NCBI GenBank assembly: GCA_019633985.1
Contig: JAHQWE010000131.1
Coordinates: 1-43,618, forward strand
Direction of reading: 5' to 3'
Source: Acidiferrobacterales bacterium
GTDB taxonomy: Bacteria > Pseudomonadota > Gammaproteobacteria > Arenicellales > Poriferihabitantaceae
DNA: 43,618 nucleotides
The translations under genes were made by a program, and so were the position numbers. This document shows, in pieces, positions 16,937-24,764 of this stretch. Positions within the stretch are counted from its first letter, which is position 1; each line of letters starts with the position of its first letter. The notes beneath the pieces are model-generated. The model did not search any database. It had not been told where the DNA came from and saw nothing but the letters and a program-made list of their open reading frames with translations.

Positions 16937-18118
16937 TTAAGCCGCTGCGAATCTCTGAAACAGCTTCTCTGAAACGACCAGATGGATTAGAGCGAAAAGC
17001 ATAAAGAGTCCAGCAAACCACGCCAGACTATCGAGACCAAATGGATCAATCAATGCGCCGCCAATCGCCGAACCAATTGCCGCTCCCAAATACACAGAAG
17101 CCGCATTGAGCGACAGCACGACATTTTGCCGCTCAGGGGTTTGTCGAACCAGTCGGCTTTGCTGAGCGACCATAAAGGACCATCCAAACATCGACCACAG
17201 TACGACGAGAATCACGAGAATAAAACCAGAAAAAGGCAAAAAGCCCAGAAAAAAAAGCGCAATGATCTGCATCACACAAAGAAAGCACAGTGTCTCGAAA
17301 GGACCAAATCGATCCGACAGTTTTCCTCCAAGAAAATTACCAATGACGGCCCCAATGCCAAATGCCAGCAAGACGATGGTTACCCCGTTGCGTTGGTATC
17401 CCATTCGAGTCTCCAGCAACGGCGCGAAGTAAGTAAACAAAATGTAAATCGCACCAAGAAAGGAAGCAGTAAACAAAACCGACAACAAGCTTCGCCAATC
17501 CAGCAACGAGCGCCCCAAAGTGGTGAGGGTGTTCACTTGAAACGGCATTTTCCGTGGCACCAAGTGATAGATCAGCAGAGCGCAGATTACACTCAATGTG
17601 GTTACCAGCAGAAAAGCCACTGGCCAACCGTAGGTATAGCCTAAAAAGCTGCCCACCGGCACGCCCATCACTTGTGAAAGTGTCAGGCCAAATAAAACTC
17701 TGGATAAATCGCGCCCTTGATTGGCCGGGTCACCGCTGGAAAGCGCGACACCCGCCGACACCGGGGTAAATATACCCGCACCAAAGGCAGCTAGAACTCG
17801 ATACCCGCACAGTGTCAACAAAGAATCTGCACCTGCAGAAAGCAAGGAGGCAACTGCAAAAATCATCATGCCGGCGAGCAATACTGTTCTGCGCTGGAGG
17901 GTTCCAGTTAATGCGACCCCGATAGGAGATCCCACGGCGTAAGCGATGGCATAGCTCGTCATCATCCAGCCCGCGTCCGCGCTAGAGATCGCATAGGTTT
18001 TAGTTACCGGCTCAAGGATACCGATCACTACAAATGCACCCATTCCGATCGCAAAATTACCGGCTGAAAGAGTTGGAACGATAAATTTACCGAGGGTATT
18101 GGCGGTCGAAATGGTCAT
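16937..18118 (-). CDS. MFS transporter (DHA1, AraJ-like)
   Basis: A major-facilitator protein of 393 residues with twelve predicted helices. The first six include ISSADAGWMMTSYAIAYAVG, the loop motif GTLQRRTVLLAGM between helices 2 and 3, and VLAAFGAGIFTPVSAGVA. The second six include IGAVIGNFLGGKLSDRFGPF and LNAASVYLGAAIGSAIGGAL. This pattern is that of DHA1 drug or sugar efflux proteins such as AraJ. Start at ATG 18118. It is convergent with the GT4 gene (63 bases between the stops) and divergent from the ABC operon. No adjacent regulator suggests its substrate. Confidence 0.9.
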   Translation of the reverse strand: MTISTANTLGKFIVPTLSAGNFAIGMGAFVVIGILEPVTKTYAISSADAGWMMTSYAIAYAVGSPIGVALTGTLQRRTVLLAGMMIFAVASLLSAGADSLLTLCGYRVLAAFGAGIFTPVSAGVALSSGDPANQGRDLSRVLFGLTLSQVMGVPVGSFLGYTYGWPVAFLLVTTLSVICALLIYHLVPRKMPFQVNTLTTLGRSLLDWRSLLSVLFTASFLGAIYILFTYFAPLLETRMGYQRNGVTIVLLAFGIGAVIGNFLGGKLSDRFGPFETLCFLCVMQIIALFFLGFLPFSGFILVILVVLWSMFGWSFMVAQQSRLVRQTPERQNVVLSLNAASVYLGAAIGSAIGGALIDPFGLDSLAWFAGLFMLFALIHLVVSEKLFQRFAAA

Positions 18119-18478
18119 GGCGTCGGATACTAATGTATTTCACGGAATAAAAGATCTAGTTAGTATTAATGTGTGGAATTATGCATATGATTGATGTCAC
18201 TTATTTCGATCCATTAAACTCATCTTCAAAGGAAAAATGGAAGCATTTGGTCCAAAATTTGTCCTCCAGGTTGGGTAAACCGAAAGCTGCTTGGATTCGA
18301 AATCAAAAATCTGTCACAATTGCGTTGAAGTCGGAAAGAGAGACGCGAAATCCACTGCCTGAGAAAACGTACTTACTGCAGAATTGCCCTGCTTTAGTGT
18401 GAGACCAGGAAGAGACCAAATTGTTGAGGAGGTATTCTCCTCGAAACCATAACCCACAGCGATTCCGAGACAAAATAT
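18119..18478. other. Divergent intergenic region between MFS and ABC operons
   Basis: These 360 bases should hold the divergent promoters of the MFS gene and the ABC importer. A plus-strand frame of 77 codons (ATG 18169 to 18402) has no recognisable domain, no ribosome binding site and no homology I can name, so I do not call it a gene. A short hairpin at 18424-18444 lies 35 bases before the ATPase start. Nothing else is identified. Confidence 0.6.
18424..18444 (+). promoter_or_regulatory. Small hairpin in the leader of the ABC importer operon
   Basis: GAGGAG and CTCCTC pair around the loop GTATT, with two weaker flanking pairs. The left arm and loop contain a Shine-Dalgarno-like GAGGAGG that is too far (about 45 bases) from the downstream ATG to serve it. 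It could be part of a leader structure; no known riboswitch core is present. Confidence 0.25.
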
Positions 18479-19573
18479 ATGTCGGATAATTCCCCACTTG
18501 TCCGCTTTGAACAAATCCAGAAAAGCTACGATGGCGAGACGCTTGTCGTTAAAAATCTCAATCTGGATGTTGCGACAGGCGAATTCCTTACGATGTTAGG
18601 ACCATCTGGTTCTGGAAAAACCACCTGCCTGATGATGCTCGCCGGATTCGAGCCCGCCACCCACGGCGAAATTTTTCTCAAAGATCAACCGATCAATAGA
18701 GTCCCTCCGCATAAGCGCGGTATTGGCATGGTATTTCAAAACTATGCGCTGTTTCCCCATATGACTGTAGCAGAGAATCTCTCATTTCCATTGGAAGTCA
18801 GAAAAATGGACAAAGAGGAGAGAGAAACCCGCGTGAAACGCGCGCTAGACATGGTGCAACTCGGCGCATTCGGCGACCGCAGACCAGCACAGCTTTCTGG
18901 CGGACAAGCGCAGCGTGTTGCCGTGGCACGGGCACTGGTGTTTGACCCTGATCTGGTTCTCATGGACGAACCACTAGGCGCGCTGGACAAAAATCTACGC
19001 GAACAGATGCAGTATGAAATCAAACATATTCATGAAAACCTGGGGGTTACTGTTGTCTATGTGACGCACGATCAAAGCGAAGCACTGACCATGTCAAATC
19101 GCATCGCGGTTTTTAATGACGGAGTGATTCAGCAACTCGCTCCTCCTGCTGACTTGTACGAGCGCCCTGAAAACGCCTTTGTTGCCAACTTTATCGGTGA
19201 AAATAATCGACTCCTCGGCAAAGTCGTATCTCGTGATGGCGATCAATGCCAGGTTGAGATCGAAAACGGCGGTATGATTATCGCCAACCCTATCGCTTGC
19301 GGGGAAAATGGATCGCGAACAACCCTGTCGTTGCGGCCTGAGCGAGTGACAGTGAACCCGGTTGCCGGAAGTCAGCCCAATATATTTAGCGCACAGGTAG
19401 AAGAATTAATTTACCTTGGCGACCACATTCGTACCCGTGTTACGGTTTGTGGCCACGATGATTTCATCGTCAAGATTCCTAATTCCAGCGAACATGCCTC
19501 GTTGCACGTCGGAGACGACATCACGGTAGGCTGGAATATCGAAGACTGTCGTGCACTGGACCCCTCGGATTGA
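18479..19573 (+). CDS. ABC transporter ATP-binding protein, spermidine/putrescine (PotA) type
   Basis: ATPase of a binding-protein-dependent importer; 364 residues. Walker A is LGPSGSGKTTCLMM (from residue 40), Q-loop MVFQNYALFPHMTV, signature LSGGQAQRVAVARAL (from 139), Walker B LVLMDEPLGALD, and the H-loop VVYVTHDQSEALTMS. After about residue 235 a C-terminal TOBE-type barrel follows (ENNRLLGKVV, LSLRPERVTVNP), as in PotA, FbpC and related importers. It is the first gene of a four-gene importer with binding protein and two permeases downstream. The family predicts polyamine, amine, betaine or iron uptake. The nearby TmpAB-like genes make a quaternary-amine substrate plausible but unproven. 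Confidence 0.93.
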   Translation: MSDNSPLVRFEQIQKSYDGETLVVKNLNLDVATGEFLTMLGPSGSGKTTCLMMLAGFEPATHGEIFLKDQPINRVPPHKRGIGMVFQNYALFPHMTVAENLSFPLEVRKMDKEERETRVKRALDMVQLGAFGDRRPAQLSGGQAQRVAVARALVFDPDLVLMDEPLGALDKNLREQMQYEIKHIHENLGVTVVYVTHDQSEALTMSNRIAVFNDGVIQQLAPPADLYERPENAFVANFIGENNRLLGKVVSRDGDQCQVEIENGGMIIANPIACGENGSRTTLSLRPERVTVNPVAGSQPNIFSAQVEELIYLGDHIRTRVTVCGHDDFIVKIPNSSEHASLHVGDDITVGWNIEDCRALDPSD

Positions 19574-19636
19574 TGCCAGTCTGCGACGCAAAACTTTGCG
19601 CTTACTTTTTGTCAGTAGCAAATACTTTCAATCCAA

Positions 19637-19650
19637 TTACTAGCTAGTAA
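19637..19650. promoter_or_regulatory. 14-base palindrome before the binding-protein gene
   Basis: TTACTAGCTAGTAA is a perfect palindrome located 26 bases before the ATG of the solute-binding protein gene and about 10 bases upstream of its GAGGA ribosome binding site at 19661-19665. A palindrome of this length is expected by chance a few times in a window of this size, so a role as operator is only a suggestion. Confidence 0.25.
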
Positions 19651-19675
19651 AATTAAAATTGAGGATTACTCTATT

Positions 19676-20770
19676 ATGAAAACGATACTTACCCGAACCC
19701 TGATTGCATCCGCAATCTCAATGAGCGTAGCCGGTGCGGCTACCGCACAGGACATGGTAGTTGTGTCTTGGGGTGGTGCCTATACTGCGAGTCAGCAGCA
19801 GGCTTATCACGAGCCCTACATGGCGAATAACCCAGGCGTTAACATCGTCAACGATGACTCCGCTAACGATGCGGTTGCCAAGCTGCGTGCCATGCAGGAA
19901 GCGAACAACGTCACATGGGATCTGGTCGACATGGTGGCATCCGACGCGATGCTGAGCTGTGACGAAGGTCTGGTTGAAGAGATCAATCATGACTCTGACC
20001 TCGCTGCCGCGCCTGACGGAACACCAGCAACTGCTGACTTCGGTGACTTAATTGTCTCTCCTTGCTTTATTCCTCAAATCGTTTACTCAACGACTTTTGG
20101 ATATCGCACCGACCTCGTGGGTGATACGCCTCCTTCTTCCATCTCAGACGTCTTTGATCTTGATAAATATCCAGGTAAGCGTTCTCTGGAGAAGAAAGCA
20201 GTAAATAACCTGGAGTGGGCTCTGCTTGCAGATGGCGTACCTGCTGATCAGATCTACGATATGTTAGGCACCGACGAAGGTGTTGACCGCGCATTTGCTA
20301 AGTTGGATACCATCAAAGACCAAGTTGTCTGGTGGGAGAAAGGTGCACAAACACCTCAACTATTGGCTGATGGTGAAATCGTAATGGGCTCCACTTATAA
20401 CGGTCGTCTGTTTTCGGTTATCGAAGAAGAGAAGCAGCCAGTTGGCATGATGTGGGATTGGCAGATCTTTGACCTCGATGGCTGGGTTGTACCGAAAGGT
20501 TCACCAAACCAGGCTGAAGTAATGAAGTACCTGAAGTTCGCAACTGACACTCAACGTCTTGCTGATCAGGCGAAGTTCATTTCTTATGGGCCGGCCCGTG
20601 CATCTTCTGCGCCGCTGGTAGGAAAGCACGCCACGCTCGGGATTGACATGGCTCCACATATGCCAACCAGCCCTGCGAATGCGAAGAATACTCTTCTTTA
20701 TAACTACTCTTTTTGGGCGGACAACGTTGACGACCTGAATGAGAAGTTCGCTGCTTGGTTGAATAACTAA
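19676..20770 (+). CDS. Extracellular solute-binding protein, PotD-like
   Basis: Periplasmic receptor of the ABC importer; 364 residues. It opens with a clear Sec signal peptide (KTILTRTLIASAISMSVAG, cleavage expected near ATAQ-D). The mature part starts VVVSWGGAYTASQQQAY, typical for the PotD/spermidine-like class, and includes VDMVASDAMLSCDEGLVEEI, WALLADGVPADQIYDML and IFDLDGWVVPKGSPNQAEVM. Two cysteines, one in LSCDEG and one in SPCFIP, could form a disulfide. A GAGGA ribosome binding site precedes the ATG. The gene ends in front of a strong hairpin (20789-20820), suggesting it is expressed above the permeases. The ligand cannot be read from sequence. Confidence 0.93.
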   Translation: MKTILTRTLIASAISMSVAGAATAQDMVVVSWGGAYTASQQQAYHEPYMANNPGVNIVNDDSANDAVAKLRAMQEANNVTWDLVDMVASDAMLSCDEGLVEEINHDSDLAAAPDGTPATADFGDLIVSPCFIPQIVYSTTFGYRTDLVGDTPPSSISDVFDLDKYPGKRSLEKKAVNNLEWALLADGVPADQIYDMLGTDEGVDRAFAKLDTIKDQVVWWEKGAQTPQLLADGEIVMGSTYNGRLFSVIEEEKQPVGMMWDWQIFDLDGWVVPKGSPNQAEVMKYLKFATDTQRLADQAKFISYGPARASSAPLVGKHATLGIDMAPHMPTSPANAKNTLLYNYSFWADNVDDLNEKFAAWLNN

Positions 20771-20788
20771 GACAGCAACGGATGATAG

Positions 20789-20820
20789 CCAGGCCGCTGA
20801 ATCCATCGCGGCCTGGTTTT
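20789..20820 (+). terminator. Intrinsic terminator / attenuator hairpin after the binding-protein gene
   Basis: CCAGGCCGC (20789-20797) pairs perfectly with GCGGCCTGG (20808-20816) around a 10-base loop, followed by TTTT. This is a nine-pair GC-rich stem with a short T run, 18 bases after the binding-protein stop and 41 bases before the permease start. It fits partial termination or 3'-end stabilisation of the upstream message. Confidence 0.75.
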
Positions 20821-20861
20821 CAAGTCACCCGAACATATTCCCTTAAAAGCTAGGTGATTTT

Positions 20862-22151
20862 GTGAGCGCAACTACCGCACAAAATACAGACGATCTAAGA
20901 TCAGCCGAGGGCAACTTGCTCACCGCTGATGGCGTCCCCCTAAAAACCAGCCTGGCCGTTGCCAAACGCCAGCGCAGGAATACCGCGCTGCTTTTAGTTG
21001 CGCCCCTGTTTCTGTTTATTTTGATTACTTTTTTCATCCCCATCATTTCCATGCTAGTGCGCAGCGTTGAAAACCATGTGGTGGCGGACGTTCTCATTCA
21101 AACTGTACCCGCGCTCGAAAGCTGGGATGAATCTACCGGCGAGTTACCTGATGAGTCGGTTTATTCGGCACTTGCAGCGGATTTCAAAAAAGCGTTCGAA
21201 GATAAGACGGCCGGTTCTGTTGGTCGACGACTCAACTACGATCAACCCGGATTCTCGAGTCTGTTTCGCAAAACCAACCGCAAAGCCAGAAAACTTGAGC
21301 CTCCTTTCAAGGAAGGGTTTATCAAGATACATAAGGATTGGGGCGATGTAGATATGTGGCGTGTTCTCAAACGAGAGAGTGGCGACTACACCATGTCTTA
21401 CTATCTCTCCGCCGTGGACTACTCATATACCCCTGACGGAGAAATCGTCAAGAACGGCGAAAAGCAACGAATTTACCTGAAACTTTACGGCAGAACACTT
21501 TGGATGAGTTTGCTCATCACCGTTCTCTGCCTCATTCTCGCCTACCCTATTTCGTATTTGCTCTCGACCTTACCGGTGAAGACCAGCAACCTGCTAATGA
21601 TATTGGTGCTTCTCCCTTTTTGGACTTCGTTACTGGTTCGTACATCTGCCTGGATTGCCCTGCTCCAGCGGGAAGGGGTGATCAATGACGTGCTTGTCTG
21701 GATTGGTTTTATCAGCGACGAAAACCGACTGGCAATGATCCATAATGCGACCGGCACTATTGTCACGATGACTCACGTCTTGCTGCCGTTTATGGTCTTA
21801 CCTCTTTATAGTGTGATGAAGACCATACCGCCAAGTTACATGCGTGCTGCCCGAAGCCTTGGGGCTACTCCTTTCACCGCATTTGTTCGAGTTTACATGC
21901 CAAACACAATTCCCGGAATCGGCGCCGGCGCTATCCTGGTTTTCATTATCTCCATTGGCTACTACATAACCCCTGCCCTAGTGGGTGGGCAAAGCGGTAC
22001 ATTGATCAGTAATTTTATCGCTTATCATTTAAGCCAGTCATTGAACTGGGGGCTTGCTGCGGCACTGGGAGCAATCCTCCTGGGAGTCGTTCTTGTTCTC
22101 TATATCCTGTACGACAAAATCGTTGGGATTGACAATATGAAGATGGGCTAA
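20862..22151 (+). CDS. ABC transporter permease, PotB type with large periplasmic insertion
   Basis: First membrane subunit of the importer; 429 residues, over 100 longer than E. coli PotB. A charged N-terminus is followed by helix 1 (TALLLVAPLFLFILITFF, about 42-66), then a ~140-residue soluble stretch to about residue 208 predicted to be periplasmic, then five helices. The cytoplasmic EAA loop that docks on the ATPase is present: MRAARSLGATPFTAFVRVY. The start is GTG 20862, preceded at good distance by AGGTGA. It follows the hairpin after the binding-protein gene and ends 2 bases before the second permease starts. The insertion occurs in some homologous importers; its function is unknown to me. 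Confidence 0.92.
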   Translation: MSATTAQNTDDLRSAEGNLLTADGVPLKTSLAVAKRQRRNTALLLVAPLFLFILITFFIPIISMLVRSVENHVVADVLIQTVPALESWDESTGELPDESVYSALAADFKKAFEDKTAGSVGRRLNYDQPGFSSLFRKTNRKARKLEPPFKEGFIKIHKDWGDVDMWRVLKRESGDYTMSYYLSAVDYSYTPDGEIVKNGEKQRIYLKLYGRTLWMSLLITVLCLILAYPISYLLSTLPVKTSNLLMILVLLPFWTSLLVRTSAWIALLQREGVINDVLVWIGFISDENRLAMIHNATGTIVTMTHVLLPFMVLPLYSVMKTIPPSYMRAARSLGATPFTAFVRVYMPNTIPGIGAGAILVFIISIGYYITPALVGGQSGTLISNFIAYHLSQSLNWGLAAALGAILLGVVLVLYILYDKIVGIDNMKMG

Positions 22152-22153
22152 TC

Positions 22154-22999
22154 ATGGCGATACCTTCCCACGCAACCACCGGCGAGAGAATCTGGCACTA
22201 CACCTATCGGATAATCTGTGGCCTGATCTTTTTCTTTTTGATCGCGCCCATTGTAGTGGTGATTCCCCTCTCTTTTAATTCTGTACCGTTCTTTACCTTC
22301 ACGCCGGAAATGCTGTCTCTAGATCCAGCAGGGTATTCAACAAAATGGTATGAAGAGTTTTTCAGTAGTCGAAACTGGAGAGGTGCAGTACTCAATAGCT
22401 TTAAGCTTGCATTCTTCTCAACCATCATTGCCACAACCCTCGGCACGATCGCCGCCCTCGGTCTCAGTAAGGCGGAGATGCCGGCAAAGACCCTCATAAT
22501 GGGAATCTTGATTTCCCCCATGGTGGTTCCCATCATTATTGCTGCTGCGGGCATGTTCTTTTTCTACAGTGATGTTGGTCTGGCGTCGACATCGGTTGGA
22601 GTCATACTTGCCCATGCTGCACTGGGAACCCCTTTTGTAGTGATCACGGTTACCGCCACGCTGGTTGGTTTTGATCATAGTTTGACGCGCGCAGCGGCCA
22701 CTCTTGGCTCTAGCCCGACTCATACCTTTTTCAAAATCATCGTTCCATTGATACTTCCAGGCGTAATCTCTGGTGCATTGTTTGCGTTTGTTACCTCATT
22801 TGACGAAGTGGTCGTGGTTCGCTTTGTCGGCAGTTATCAGCAACGAACGATACCCTGGGCCATGTTCTCCGGATTGAGGGAGCAGATTAGTCCCACCATT
22901 TTGGCGGTCGCAACCTTACTGGTTATTCTGTCAATCTTGATGTTAACCACGGTTGAATTATTGCGGCGTCGAAGTGACCGCATCCGCGGCCTTGCTTAA
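22154..22999 (+). CDS. ABC transporter permease, PotC type
   Basis: Second membrane subunit; 281 residues and six helices. Helix 1 is CGLIFFFLIAPIVVVIPLSF, followed by the short amphipathic region FTPEMLSLDPAGYSTKWYEEF typical of PotC-like proteins. The EAA coupling loop is TRAAATLGSSPTHTFFKI, and the later segment SGALFAFVTSFDEVVVV is characteristic of the family. ATG 22154 follows the preceding stop by two bases, so translation is coupled. It is the last gene of the importer; the TlpA-like gene follows after about 100 bases on the same strand. Confidence 0.93.
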   Translation: MAIPSHATTGERIWHYTYRIICGLIFFFLIAPIVVVIPLSFNSVPFFTFTPEMLSLDPAGYSTKWYEEFFSSRNWRGAVLNSFKLAFFSTIIATTLGTIAALGLSKAEMPAKTLIMGILISPMVVPIIIAAAGMFFFYSDVGLASTSVGVILAHAALGTPFVVITVTATLVGFDHSLTRAAATLGSSPTHTFFKIIVPLILPGVISGALFAFVTSFDEVVVVRFVGSYQQRTIPWAMFSGLREQISPTILAVATLLVILSILMLTTVELLRRRSDRIRGLA

Positions 23000-23101
23000 T
23001 TTAAGAGTGTCTTCTCACCAAAGCGGTTTTAGTGGATTCAGTGATTGCGCCGCTTCTTTGCGTGTGTGATCACTACGTATCGAACATATCGCTATGCAAC
23101 G

Positions 23102-23641
23102 ATGCGCTGGCTAGGTCAGCGCGTAATACTGCTTTTACTGCTTGCATCGTTTTCTTCACAGTCACAAAGTCAGGAGCAATCGCTCGGGTATGGCCTCGGC
23201 TATATTTATGGAACCCCCAATGCCTCGCCGTTAAGCCTTTCTGATCTTTTCGGAAACTTCACCAAACTTTCTGACAATAAGGGCAAAGTGGTCATCGTGA
23301 ACTTCTGGGCTACCTGGTGCCCGCCCTGTATTAAAGAACTACCGGCGCTCTCGGCGTTGCAACGCCATTTTCGCTCAGCGGAAGTTGAAGTTTTTGGAGT
23401 GAATCTGGGCGAAACTCCAGAGGCGGTGAAGCAATTTGTAGAAGCTCTTACTCCCCCCATCCAATTCAAAGTTCTGCTGGCCCCAACGCCGGAGGATATT
23501 GCTGGCTGGGAAATTAAAGCCCTCCCCCAAAGCTACATCATTAACAAAAGCGGACAACTCGAATACAGCGCAATAGGACCACGAGATTTTGCTCATCCCG
23601 AAATCATCAAACGAGTTCAGGCGTTAGTTGACAGGCTTTAG
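23102..23641 (+). CDS. TlpA/ResA-family periplasmic thioredoxin-like protein
   Basis: A thiol-disulfide oxidoreductase of 179 residues from ATG 23102. The start gives an ideal signal peptide or anchor (MRWLGQRVILLLLLASF), which is why I preferred it to the in-frame TTG at 23045. The thioredoxin fold shows VVIVNFWATWCPPCIKELPA, with catalytic C73 and C76, then EVEVFGVNLGETPEAVKQFV and the cis-Pro region IKALPQSYIINKSGQ. Members reduce or oxidise disulfides in secreted proteins or c-type cytochromes. No cytochrome maturation gene is nearby. Its end overlaps the TTG start of the sulfotransferase gene by 14 bases. Confidence 0.88.
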   Translation: MRWLGQRVILLLLLASFSSQSQSQEQSLGYGLGYIYGTPNASPLSLSDLFGNFTKLSDNKGKVVIVNFWATWCPPCIKELPALSALQRHFRSAEVEVFGVNLGETPEAVKQFVEALTPPIQFKVLLAPTPEDIAGWEIKALPQSYIINKSGQLEYSAIGPRDFAHPEIIKRVQALVDRL

Positions 23642-24764
23642 AAACCACTACCGCCACCTTCCTGACCAAGTTGAACCCGTGCCCAAGCTGTTCCTTCATC
23701 ATATCGACATAGTCAATGACCGCTATCTTCGCGGCTGGTGCATCAATCGACTCTTACCCAACAAGGCAGTGACGCTAAGAATCTACGCAAACAAACAGTT
23801 TGTCGGTGAAGTTCGCTGTAAACAGTTCCGAAAAGATGTGCAAAAGGCCGGTCTGCACACCTCTGGGAACTGCGGCTTTGAATTCCAGTTTCGCGAAGGC
23901 GCTGTGACGAGCAAGACCATATTAAAGCTGGCTGTCAAGAGGTACCCGAAGACGATCGTGAGCATCCCCGCCATTGATATCCAGCCAGCTTTGAAAGACA
24001 CCCCGACAATATTTTTTATGCATATTCCCAAAACTGCCGGAACGTCTTTTAATAACCATGTGCAAAGCTGGTTTGCCTACGACCAGTGGCATATCCACAC
24101 CGAGACATACGACACGGAAAAATTGCGGTCCCTGACTCGCCCAGGCACCTATCTAGCTGGTCATCTGCCCTTGTTCAAAATTAGAGATACCTTTTCCAAT
24201 GTAGCCAATATCCAATTATATGCGCTATTGAGAGACCCTTTGATGCAGCTGCATTCTCATCTCGCCTGGATCAAAGGAATAGGCTTAAACAAGGAGGGAC
24301 AATTCTTTCGCTCTCACCCTCCAGTTGTGCAAACGCTGGCAACAAAACTACAGCAACATGCCCTACAGACCCCCGAACAGATTGCGGCGTTTATCAATCA
24401 GCTGAATGGGTTTGAATGGGATTTTTTCGACAACATTCAGACTCGTTATTTCCTTGAGTATCGCCCCGATCGGGTCGGTGAGAATGATGCAGAGTCTGCA
24501 ATGAACAACTTCAAGCAGTTTGCGGCGATTGGACTGACTGAAAATTATCAGGCATTTTTAATGAAGATGGCTACGTTATATGGTCGTCGCATGAGCAAAC
24601 AGACATCTAAACATAATCAGTCAAAAGTCACCCCGCTGTTCGATTTACAGTCTCAGGAAATCAGGGAAGCAGCAAAACCTCTGATTCAATTTGACCAAAA
24701 AATCTACCAGGCGATAAAAACAGCCAATAACATCAACGACCCTTCAAATCGATATCCGCTTTAG
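23628..24764 (+). CDS. Sulfotransferase-family protein with N-terminal beta domain
   Basis: A 378-residue protein. Residues ~20-115 form a small beta-rich domain (DRYLRGWCINRLLPNKAVTL, NCGFEFQF) of a kind found in front of bacterial glycosyl- and sulfotransferases. From residue 127 comes IFFMHIPKTAGTSF (132-141), the PAPS 5'-phosphosulfate loop of the sulfotransferase-2 type, followed by LLRDPLMQLHSHLAW, which corresponds to the 3'-phosphate loop, and the late IGLTENYQAFLMKM. The family moves sulfate from PAPS to sugars. An in-frame TAG immediately precedes TTG 23628, so the start is TTG 23628 or GTG 23679; there is no ATG. Its stop overlaps the stop of the convergent SDR gene. Acceptor unknown; the glycosyltransferases 7 kb upstream are possible partners. 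Confidence 0.82.
   Translation: MTGFRNHYRHLPDQVEPVPKLFLHHIDIVNDRYLRGWCINRLLPNKAVTLRIYANKQFVGEVRCKQFRKDVQKAGLHTSGNCGFEFQFREGAVTSKTILKLAVKRYPKTIVSIPAIDIQPALKDTPTIFFMHIPKTAGTSFNNHVQSWFAYDQWHIHTETYDTEKLRSLTRPGTYLAGHLPLFKIRDTFSNVANIQLYALLRDPLMQLHSHLAWIKGIGLNKEGQFFRSHPPVVQTLATKLQQHALQTPEQIAAFINQLNGFEWDFFDNIQTRYFLEYRPDRVGENDAESAMNNFKQFAAIGLTENYQAFLMKMATLYGRRMSKQTSKHNQSKVTPLFDLQSQEIREAAKPLIQFDQKIYQAIKTANNINDPSNRYPL

Noticed and set aside
16931-16945. GCGGC/GCCGC stem between the GT4 and MFS genes as a bidirectional terminator
   Set aside because: Only five pairs, no T run on either strand, and it lies partly inside the MFS coding end.
18169-18402. 77-codon plus-strand frame in the MFS/ABC gap
   Set aside because: No ribosome binding site, no recognisable domain, and it sits in the region needed for two divergent promoters.
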